Origin: Thermodesulfobacteriota bacterium
Lineage (GTDB): Bacteria > Desulfobacterota > S145-22
Direction: 5' to 3'
Length of the DNA: 6,066 bases
NCBI GenBank assembly: GCA_024763435.1
Contig: JANTFN010000114.1
Span: 1-6,066, forward strand
In this document: positions 1 through 5,703 of the stretch, one piece after another
Layout of the letters: each line of letters opens with the position of its first letter
Position numbering within the stretch: position 1 is the first letter of the stretch
Notes under the pieces: generated by a model
Told to the model about the DNA's origin: nothing
What the model saw: only the letters and a program-made list of their open reading frames with translations
Database searches by the model: none
Program-made: the position numbers and the translations under genes

Positions 1-16
1 TATTAAAAAAATAAAT

Positions 17-22
17 TATAAT
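17..22 (+). promoter_or_regulatory. possible -10 box upstream of the cytochrome gene
   Basis: A perfect TATAAT lies in an AT-rich stretch about 87 bases before the TTG start of the cytochrome gene. The matching -35 element would fall just outside the window, so it cannot be checked. In DNA this AT-rich a TATAAT can occur by chance. If it is real, the transcript would have a leader of about 80 bases containing the palindrome CTGAATTCAG (53-62), which might be an operator. Confidence 0.3.
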
Positions 23-94
23 GATAGAAAAACATGATATTTTTTCTGAACGCTGAATTCAGGAATTTATTGACGATGTGCGACCTTTATATGC

Positions 95-102
95 AGGGAG
101 GT
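95..102 (+). promoter_or_regulatory. ribosome binding site selecting a TTG start
   Basis: AGGGAGGT is a near-perfect Shine-Dalgarno sequence ending six bases before TTG at 109-111. It lies downstream of every in-frame ATG (34, 76 and 91), and none of those has a purine-rich site in front. This decides the start of the cytochrome gene at the TTG and shortens the longest open frame by 25 codons. Confidence 0.75.
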
Positions 103-108
103 AATATT

Positions 109-609
109 TTGAAACCTATTGGGAAAAAACCAGGAAAAGGGTTTTTGTTTTCCTGGATGATCGGGATTATTTTGGGATGTTCGGGGGCAATATACGGGAT
201 TAGTCCGCTGTATGCCGGTGAGCAGAAAACATTCGTCGGTTCTAAGGTATGCGGAGAATGCCACGAAGAGGCCTACAAAAATTATTCCACATATGCCAAA
301 AAGGCTCATTCTTTTGAACATATTATGAAAATGAAGCGAAACCTGACACCTGAAGAATTTAAAGGGTGCCTGAAATGCCATACAACAGGCTATGGAGAGC
401 CGGGGGGCTTTGTTTCCGTCAGCAAGACCCCGCAATTGAAAGATGTCGGATGTGAGGCGTGTCACGGCCCGGGAAGTATCCATGCCAAAACGGAGGAGCC
501 GAAGGATATCATAGGAAAACTGGACATAAAAGCATGCGGGAAGTGCCATACACGTGAACGTGTGGAGGCCTTTCGTTTTAAACCCCTGATACATGGCGGC
601 GCGCACTGA
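109..609 (+). CDS. exported tetrahaem cytochrome c (c554-like)
   Basis: This is a predicted periplasmic electron-transfer protein of 166 residues, counted from a TTG start chosen because a strong AGGGAGGT site sits six bases upstream. The N-terminus is a typical export signal: a lysine-rich stretch (residues 2-10), a hydrophobic core (about 12-31), and a probable signal peptidase site after Leu-Tyr-Ala at residue 36. A Cys at 24 preceded by Ile-Leu-Gly weakly resembles a lipobox, so a lipoprotein cannot be excluded. Four CXXCH haem c sites are visible: CGECH (48-52), CLKCH (87-91), CEACH (115-119) and CGKCH (143-147). The third is followed by Gly-Pro-Gly-Ser-x-His, a hallmark of the cytochrome c554 / multihaem family. 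Extra histidines at 67, 71, 125, 162 and 166 could serve as distal ligands, enough for all-bis-His haems. No catalytic motif is evident. The stop is 14 bases before the haem-containing chemoreceptor, suggesting co-transcription and a shared redox role. The specific partner and substrate are unknown. Confidence 0.88.
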   Translation: MKPIGKKPGKGFLFSWMIGIILGCSGAIYGISPLYAGEQKTFVGSKVCGECHEEAYKNYSTYAKKAHSFEHIMKMKRNLTPEEFKGCLKCHTTGYGEPGGFVSVSKTPQLKDVGCEACHGPGSIHAKTEEPKDIIGKLDIKACGKCHTRERVEAFRFKPLIHGGAH

Positions 610-611
610 AA

Positions 612-617
612 AAGGAG
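612..617 (+). promoter_or_regulatory. ribosome binding site of the chemoreceptor gene
   Basis: AAGGAG six bases before ATG 624, in the 14-base gap after the cytochrome stop codon. It fixes the start of the chemoreceptor. The absence of room for a promoter or terminator supports a two-gene operon. Confidence 0.75.
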
Positions 618-623
618 AATTTC

Positions 624-2660
624 ATGAACCTGCTTTCATTTTATAAGAAACGCCTGGCGCTTAAAATCCTTGTTCCCCTGATGTGTCTGGTCATTATTGT
701 CATTGGCGTTATGATTTATCTTAATTATACCAATCAGGTGAAAGCAATAGACCGGCAGGCTATCTATCAGGTTGAAACCCTGGTAAAATTTATTGATAAT
801 ACAATAAAAGACGCGCTTGCCATAGGGAATAATGAAGAAGTTGTCAGACAGTTCCAGCGGGTTAAGGAACAGAATCCCGGAATTGAGATAAATGTCAGCG
901 ATTCTTCAAAAAGGGTGGTTTTTGCGTCCGATAAGAATAGGGTTGGGCAATCGTTGAATGAGTTGCCTGCGGGCCACGAGTTTCGCGCGGGCGTAGATGC
1001 AGCCCTAAAAAAAGGCAAGGCTGATTTTTATTCTTTTAAGGCGTCCTTGAAGGGAAAACCCTATTTAACCCTGTATCGTCCCATATTGAACGCGAAGAGG
1101 TGTTTTCATTGCCACGGACGCTCGAGGAAGGTTTTGGGGGGCTTAATGGTCAGGGTGGCCATGAACCGTTCAATGAAGGCTATCCTGGCCGCGCGTCGAA
1201 CCAACATGATTCTGGGGGTTTTGGGAATTTTTGTTCTTGGCGGCGTCAGTTTTTTAATTATAATGTGGCAGGTCAGTTCCCCGATCGGAAAGATTGAGAG
1301 AATTCTGAAAATGTTTGCCGCTGGAAATTACGATCAGAAGATAAGCGTTCGCGGTAAGGATGAAATCGGGCGGATGGCTGTATCGTTGAAGGAGATGCTG
1401 GACGGGGTGATAGGACGCGGGGAGTCTGTAATCCATGGAATTCCTGACCCCTTTGTGATGACAGATAATAACAAGCTTATTCTCTATATGAATGAAGCTT
1501 GTGAGGCCCTTACGGGTTTTTCAAAGGAAGAGACGGAGGGGAAACTCAAGGGACCCCAGATTTTTAACAGCCAAGGACTTCCCCATTGCGAGGTGTGTGA
1601 TACCCTCGTGGAATCAGAGAAGGCCGGGACGGCGATTACCGGGAAAAAAATAACGATGCAAAACCGTGAGGGGAGAGAGATTCCCCTGATGGTAAGTGTT
1701 ACCCCCCTTAGAAATTTGGACGGTGGTATGATGGGCGGCATGGTTATCCTGAGAGATATCACCACGGATGTTAGACAGCGGGAAGCGATCGAGCGAAATC
1801 AGCAGATACTTTTAGAGGTGGCACGAGATGTAACGGAAATTGCGGGTCAGGTAGAAGCCGCTGCCGAGCTGCTTTCGGCCTCTTCAGCACAGGTCGCGGC
1901 TGGTGCTGAGGAACAGTCCACACAGGCCAACCAGGTTGCGGCGGCTGTAGAGGAGATGAGCACGACAATTTCCGAGGTTGCGAAACACGCCGCCGAGGTT
2001 TCCGAAACCTCAAGCAGCGCGAAGGAAGCTGGGTTGCAGGGCGAACAGGTTGTAAATCAGACCGTGGAAAGAATAAATATCCTGGCCCGGACATCTGAGG
2101 ATGTGGCATCTGCCATAGATGCCCTGTCGGTAAAAAGCAGGGAAATTGGCAAAATCATTGAGGTGATCAGCGACATTGCTGATCAGACAAACCTGCTGGC
2201 GCTGAATGCCACGATTGAAGCGGCCTCTGCGGGAGAAGCGGGTAAGGGATTCGCGGTTGTAGCCGGAGAGGTTAAAGAACTGGCCAAACAGACGGCGGAT
2301 TCCACAGAAAATGTTGGCCGTGTGATCATTGATATCCAGAATGAAGTAAAGCATTCCGTTGAATCCATGGAAGAAGCCCTTGCCCAGGTGAAAGAGGCCA
2401 CGGGGCTTGCGAATAAAGCGGGGGGATCTCTGGCAGAGATTGTTTCCAGGGTAGATGAGGTTGTTAAAATGGTTTCGGGGATTGCCGCGGCGGCAGAACA
2501 ACAGTCAGTGGCGGTTAACGAGATCAGTCAGAATGTAGAGGGGATTTCTTCCGTAAGCAGTGAAACCGCACAGAGCACAGAAGAAACGGCCAATGCCGTT
2601 AAAGAACTTGCAGGGCTGGCGGAAAGCCTCGTGGCAGCAGCAAAGCGGTTTGAAACATGA
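624..2660 (+). CDS. methyl-accepting chemotaxis protein with periplasmic haem c sensor and PAS domain
   Basis: This 678-residue transmembrane chemoreceptor should signal to CheA/CheW. Domains in order: TM helix 1 (about 15-33); a periplasmic sensor (about 34-193) containing one haem c site, CFHCH at 160-164; TM helix 2 (about 195-217); HAMP (about 218-262, with the Asp-Glu-x-Gly motif at 246-249); a cytoplasmic PAS domain (about 265-385) containing a Cys-x-x-Cys pair at 322 and 325; and a long coiled-coil signalling domain (about 390-678). The hairpin tip is canonical, running from Gln-Thr-Asn-Leu-Leu at 521-525 through Glu-Ala-Gly-Lys-Gly-Phe at 538-543. No NWETF-type CheR/CheB tether is present at the C-terminus, which ends Lys-Arg-Phe-Glu-Thr. 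Haem c-bearing periplasmic sensors on chemoreceptors are known in Geobacter (GSU0935, GSU0582), so redox or small-ligand sensing is the likely input. Possible distal haem ligands include His118, Met175 and Met180. The preceding gene encodes a secreted tetrahaem cytochrome, a plausible redox partner. The receptor identity is firm; the actual signal is inferred. Confidence 0.93.
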   Translation: MNLLSFYKKRLALKILVPLMCLVIIVIGVMIYLNYTNQVKAIDRQAIYQVETLVKFIDNTIKDALAIGNNEEVVRQFQRVKEQNPGIEINVSDSSKRVVFASDKNRVGQSLNELPAGHEFRAGVDAALKKGKADFYSFKASLKGKPYLTLYRPILNAKRCFHCHGRSRKVLGGLMVRVAMNRSMKAILAARRTNMILGVLGIFVLGGVSFLIIMWQVSSPIGKIERILKMFAAGNYDQKISVRGKDEIGRMAVSLKEMLDGVIGRGESVIHGIPDPFVMTDNNKLILYMNEACEALTGFSKEETEGKLKGPQIFNSQGLPHCEVCDTLVESEKAGTAITGKKITMQNREGREIPLMVSVTPLRNLDGGMMGGMVILRDITTDVRQREAIERNQQILLEVARDVTEIAGQVEAAAELLSASSAQVAAGAEEQSTQANQVAAAVEEMSTTISEVAKHAAEVSETSSSAKEAGLQGEQVVNQTVERINILARTSEDVASAIDALSVKSREIGKIIEVISDIADQTNLLALNATIEAASAGEAGKGFAVVAGEVKELAKQTADSTENVGRVIIDIQNEVKHSVESMEEALAQVKEATGLANKAGGSLAEIVSRVDEVVKMVSGIAAAAEQQSVAVNEISQNVEGISSVSSETAQSTEETANAVKELAGLAESLVAAAKRFET

Positions 2661-2816
2661 TAGATTGGGACAGGTCTCCGCGAATGCGTCAACGTTGATG
2701 GTCAAGAATTTATATTTTTTTGATTTTCCCGGATAGCGAACCCATATTAACGGCAGGTCCAGCCTTAAATCCGTCATTTTATCTCTTATCAATCGGCTTT
2801 TGCAGCCAGTTTTTAA

Positions 2817-2845
2817 TTGACACATCTTTTTATGTCATTTATAAT
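2817..2845 (+). promoter_or_regulatory. perfect-consensus sigma-70-type promoter for the aminotransferase-serA-purA group
   Basis: TTGACA (2817-2822) and TATAAT (2840-2845) are separated by exactly 17 bases, the ideal housekeeping promoter arrangement. Transcription would begin near 2852, giving a leader of about 110 bases before ATG 2962. An inverted repeat, TGACA (2818-2822) and TGTCA (2833-2837), overlaps the -35 element and spacer and could be a repressor site. That part is speculation. The position fits a promoter driving the three downstream genes, which have gaps of only 9 and 18 bases. Confidence 0.82.
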
Positions 2846-2950
2846 GTCGGGCCATGGTGGTTTGTAATTGCTTTGGTAGTATATTTATTGTAAACAAGGC
2901 ATTTATAATAATTTGATTGTAAAACCGGGTATTCCCTGTGAGACTGAAAA

Positions 2951-2957
2951 AGGAGGT
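2951..2957 (+). promoter_or_regulatory. ribosome binding site deciding the aminotransferase start
   Basis: AGGAGGT is a full Shine-Dalgarno match four bases before ATG 2962. The open frame also extends upstream to a GTG at 2938, but that would place this site inside the coding region and leave the GTG without a site of its own. ATG 2962 is therefore preferred. Confidence 0.85.
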
Positions 2958-2961
2958 TAGT

Positions 2962-4095
2962 ATGAAATCGTATCTTTTCGCGCCAGGCCCAACCCCCGTA
3001 CCTGAGAGGGCGTTACTGAAGATGGCTTTACCTATCATGCATCACCGTGAAAAGGTTTTTGAAAATATTTTTACGGAGGTTCGCCAGGGATTAAAATACC
3101 TGTTTGAAACAAAACAGGAGGTTTTAATTTTAACCTCTTCAGGAACAGGAGCCATGGAAAGCGCGGTTTGCAACCTCTTTTCGCCCGGCGACAGGGTTCT
3201 GGTTGTCCGGGCAGGCAAATTTGGTCAAAGGTGGGGAGAGCTGGCAGAGGCCTTTGGACTGGTTCCTGTTTTTGCCGATTTTCCCTGGGGAGAAGCGGCG
3301 GTTCCCAACCGGATAGCGGAAATTCTCCAGGGGGATGCTTCCATCAAGGGGGTTTTAATACAGGCATCTGAAACCTCAACAGGGGTAATGCACCCCATCA
3401 GGGAGATAGCAGAGATAACTTCCAAACGGGAAGATGTGGCCCTTGTCGTGGACGGGATTACGGCTGTGGGCGTTTTTGAACTTCCCATGGATGCCTGGGG
3501 GATTGATGCCGTGGTGACCGGTTCGCAGAAGGCCCTGATGCTGCCGCCGGGGCTGGCATTTGTAGCCTTTAGTGACAAGGCCTGGAAAATGGCGGAGAAG
3601 TCACGCCTTCCCAAGTACTATTTTGATTTAAAAAAACATCTAACCTCGGCGCAAAAAAGCCAGACCCCTTACACCCCCGCTATTTCGTTGATTGTGGGGT
3701 TAAATGAGATCCTGACCATGATTAAAAATGAGGGTCTTGATGAGGTTTTTGCGCGTCATCATAGGCTGGCAAAAGCGACCCGGGCCGCTGTAAGCGCTAT
3801 GGGATTATCTCTCCTCGCGAAAACCTCCCCGAGTGACGCGCTGACCGCGGCGGTAGTTCCGGAGGAGATTGATGGTGTCGCATTGAAAAAGGCTTTTCTG
3901 GAGCGCTACGGGATAACTGTTGCAGGCGGGCAGGATCAGTTAAAGGGGAAGATTATCAGGATTGCCCATCTGGGCTATTTTGACCCAGTGGATATGTTTC
4001 AGGTGATTGCGGGGTTGGAAATGGCCCTATATAAAATGGGGTATGATTTTACTCTTGGAAGCGGTATGAAGGCATTAGAACAGGAACTGGCGTAG
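2962..4095 (+). CDS. class V aminotransferase (alanine-glyoxylate / serine-pyruvate type), probable phosphoserine transaminase
   Basis: This is a PLP-dependent fold-type I aminotransferase of 377 residues, the usual length for the family. The N-terminus has the Pro-Gly-Pro-Thr-Pro-Val-Pro signature followed by a His-His-Arg motif. The PLP-phosphate region Ser-Ser-Gly-Thr-Gly-Ala-Met-Glu lies near residues 61-68. Asp164, in Val-Val-Asp-Gly-Ile-Thr, should bind the pyridine nitrogen. Lys190, in Gly-Ser-Gln-Lys-Ala-Leu, is the expected Schiff-base lysine. The sequence resembles alanine-glyoxylate / serine-pyruvate aminotransferases rather than classical SerC. It lies nine bases upstream of serA, and no serC is visible here. 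I infer that it transaminates 3-phosphohydroxypyruvate, using glutamate or another donor, to give phosphoserine. A related methanococcal class V enzyme is reported to do this. It could instead act mainly on glyoxylate, pyruvate or serine; sequence alone cannot decide. A strong promoter lies about 115 bases upstream, and the stop codon overlaps the ribosome binding site of serA. Confidence 0.9.
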   Translation: MKSYLFAPGPTPVPERALLKMALPIMHHREKVFENIFTEVRQGLKYLFETKQEVLILTSSGTGAMESAVCNLFSPGDRVLVVRAGKFGQRWGELAEAFGLVPVFADFPWGEAAVPNRIAEILQGDASIKGVLIQASETSTGVMHPIREIAEITSKREDVALVVDGITAVGVFELPMDAWGIDAVVTGSQKALMLPPGLAFVAFSDKAWKMAEKSRLPKYYFDLKKHLTSAQKSQTPYTPAISLIVGLNEILTMIKNEGLDEVFARHHRLAKATRAAVSAMGLSLLAKTSPSDALTAAVVPEEIDGVALKKAFLERYGITVAGGQDQLKGKIIRIAHLGYFDPVDMFQVIAGLEMALYKMGYDFTLGSGMKALEQELA

Positions 4096-4101
4096 GAGGG
4101 G
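4094..4101 (+). promoter_or_regulatory. serA ribosome binding site overlapping the upstream stop codon
   Basis: AGGAGGGG begins within the TAG stop (4093-4095) of the aminotransferase gene and ends three bases before ATG 4105. Ribosomes finishing the first gene are placed directly at the start of serA, so the two proteins are probably translationally coupled. Confidence 0.75.
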
Positions 4102-4104
4102 TGG

Positions 4105-5685
4105 ATGAAAGTTCTGGTTAGTGACAAGCTCGCGGAAAATGGGCTCAGGATTTTAGAGAAAGAAAATGGTATAGAAGTTGATGTCAAGACCGGATTGGCG
4201 CCGGAGGAATTAAAGGCGATTATCGGGGCGTATGATGCGATTATTATCCGAAGTTCCACGCAGCTTACAGAAGATGTCCTGGCGGCAACAAAACGGCTGA
4301 AGGTTATTGGACGGGCGGGGATAGGTCTTGATAATGTTGATATCCCGGCTGCGACAAAGAAGGGTATTATCGTTATGAACACCCCTCAAGGCAACAATAT
4401 TGCCGCTGCTGAGCATACCCTTTCCATGATGCTTGCCTGTGCGCGAAAAATCCCTCAGGCAACGGCCTCTTTAAAATCAGGAAAATGGAAGAAAAGCCAG
4501 TTTATGGGTGTCGAGGTCTACAATAAAACACTTGGAATTATAGGAACCGGGAATATCGGAAGTATCGTGGCAAATCGCGCGCAGGGTTTGAAAATGCGGG
4601 TTGTTGCATATGATCCTTTTATTTCGGAAGAAAGGGCGCAGCAGCTGGGGATAGAACTCTTATCCCTGGATGATGTTTTTGCAAGGGCAGATTTTATCAC
4701 CGTTCATACCCCCCTGGTGAAGGAGACGCGGAACCTGATTAACAAGGAAGGGTTTCAAAAGATGAAGGACGGGGTGATTATTGTAAACTGCGCGCGGGGC
4801 GGGATTATCAATGAGCGTGATTTGTATGATGCCATTGTTTCCGGAAAGGTTGGCGGTGCCGCCCTGGATGTGTTTGAAGTAGAACCAGCGACCGATAACC
4901 CCCTGTTCGGACTCAGCCAGGTCGTTGTAACCCCCCACCTCGGAGCTTCAACGGGTGAAGCCCAGCGGAATGTTGCCGAAGCCATTGCCCGGCAGATTAT
5001 TGAATACCTCCTGCATCAAACAATTTTAAATGCTGTGAATGTTCCGGCAGTCAGCCCGGAGGTCCTGGAGCGAATCGGGCCGTATCTTACGCTTGCGGAA
5101 AATCTTGGCGGATTTCTGGCGCAGGTCTGTTCTTTCAGAATTGAAGAGATAGATATTGAACTCCATGGAGAGTTGCTGGAGAAGGATACCGAGCCGATCA
5201 TTCTTTCCACATTGAAAGGCCTTTTAACGCCGATCATGGGTGATGATGTAAATTTTGTCAACGCAAGGATTATGGCACAGCAGCGTGCGATAAAAATACG
5301 TGAAGCCAAGGTTAAGGATACAGGAGATTTTACAACACTCCTGGTTCTGAAGGTGCGGGGTAAAGAGGCGGAACATGCCGTATGGGGGACCCTGTTTGGC
5401 AAGAAAGAGCCTCGAATTGTCCGCTATGATGATTTTATCATTGAGGCAATTCCGGAAGGAGAAATTATCCTGGTTAAAAATATTGACCGTCCCGGTGTTA
5501 TTGGAAATATTGGAATGACCCTTGGGAAGCGGGGCGTTAATATCGCGACCATGCAGTTTGGCAGGGATAAGCTGGGAGGGGAGGCAATTTCACTGCTGCA
5601 CCTGGATTCAACGCTGGACGATAAAACGATAAAAGCGCTGACCGACCTTCCGAACATTGAGTCAGTTCAATCCATAAGCCTTTAA
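4105..5685 (+). CDS. serA: D-3-phosphoglycerate dehydrogenase, long form with ACT domain
   Basis: This enzyme oxidises 3-phosphoglycerate to 3-phosphohydroxypyruvate with NAD+, the first committed step of serine synthesis, in the cytoplasm. At 526 residues it matches the long (type 1) form. The substrate-binding domain comes from about residues 1-98 plus 283-315. The Rossmann NAD domain (about 99-282) has Gly-Thr-Gly-Asn-Ile-Gly at 147-152 and Asp170 as the likely NAD-selecting acidic residue. The catalytic trio is intact: Arg231, Glu260 (in Glu-Val-Glu-Pro) and His278 (in Thr-Pro-His-Leu-Gly-Ala-Ser-Thr). An intervening domain (about 318-450) follows, and then an ACT domain (about 453-526) with Asp-Arg-Pro-Gly-Val at 461-465, the usual site for serine feedback inhibition. 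Feedback here is inferred from the family. The gene follows the aminotransferase by nine bases and precedes purA by 18, so all three are probably co-transcribed. Confidence 0.97.
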   Translation: MKVLVSDKLAENGLRILEKENGIEVDVKTGLAPEELKAIIGAYDAIIIRSSTQLTEDVLAATKRLKVIGRAGIGLDNVDIPAATKKGIIVMNTPQGNNIAAAEHTLSMMLACARKIPQATASLKSGKWKKSQFMGVEVYNKTLGIIGTGNIGSIVANRAQGLKMRVVAYDPFISEERAQQLGIELLSLDDVFARADFITVHTPLVKETRNLINKEGFQKMKDGVIIVNCARGGIINERDLYDAIVSGKVGGAALDVFEVEPATDNPLFGLSQVVVTPHLGASTGEAQRNVAEAIARQIIEYLLHQTILNAVNVPAVSPEVLERIGPYLTLAENLGGFLAQVCSFRIEEIDIELHGELLEKDTEPIILSTLKGLLTPIMGDDVNFVNARIMAQQRAIKIREAKVKDTGDFTTLLVLKVRGKEAEHAVWGTLFGKKEPRIVRYDDFIIEAIPEGEIILVKNIDRPGVIGNIGMTLGKRGVNIATMQFGRDKLGGEAISLLHLDSTLDDKTIKALTDLPNIESVQSISL

Positions 5686-5691
5686 GGGCAT

Positions 5692-5697
5692 AGGGGA
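5692..5697 (+). promoter_or_regulatory. ribosome binding site of purA
   Basis: AGGGGA six bases before ATG 5704, in the 18-base gap after serA. It is a moderate match compared with the stronger sites of the two preceding genes. The gap leaves no space for a separate terminator. Confidence 0.6.
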
Positions 5698-5703
5698 AAA
5701 GTT

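Larger units (their letters stand above)
2661..2961. other. intergenic spacer with promoter and leader; no gene seen
   Basis: About 300 bases of mostly AT-rich DNA separate the chemosensory pair from the serine-synthesis genes. The first half (2661-2810) shows no convincing gene. It contains the short palindrome TCAACGTTGA (2689-2698) and a run of seven T at 2715-2721, but these are too far apart to make a standard intrinsic terminator. The second half carries a strong promoter (2817-2845) and a roughly 110-base leader ending in a strong ribosome binding site. I do not recognise a riboswitch or T-box in the leader. Confidence 0.7.

Noticed and set aside
70..93. TTGACG followed by TATATG as a promoter just before the cytochrome gene
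   Set aside because: The spacer is only 12 bases, too short for a sigma-70 promoter, and the -10 would run into the ribosome binding site.
67..606. 179-codon open frame on the minus strand, antisense to the cytochrome gene
   Set aside because: It has no ribosome binding site or recognisable domain, and it overlaps completely a gene with four haem motifs and a signal peptide. It is a shadow frame.
2010..2501. 163-codon minus-strand frame within the chemoreceptor signalling domain
   Set aside because: It is the mirror of a highly conserved coiled-coil coding region. The translation is compositionally odd and resembles no family.
2687..2721. Possible intrinsic terminator after the chemoreceptor gene (palindrome TCAACGTTGA and a run of seven T)
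   Set aside because: The stem is only about five base pairs including a G-T pair, and the T run begins about 14 bases after it, so the geometry is wrong for an intrinsic terminator.
2505..2825. 106-codon minus-strand frame starting in the spacer, considered as a small gene or gene remnant
   Set aside because: There is no Shine-Dalgarno sequence before its ATG, half of it overlaps the chemoreceptor 3' end, its start lies within the strong + strand promoter, and I recognise no protein family in it.
2904..2909. Second TATAAT in the aminotransferase leader as an additional promoter
   Set aside because: No -35-like hexamer lies 16-18 bases upstream; the expected position reads ATATTT.
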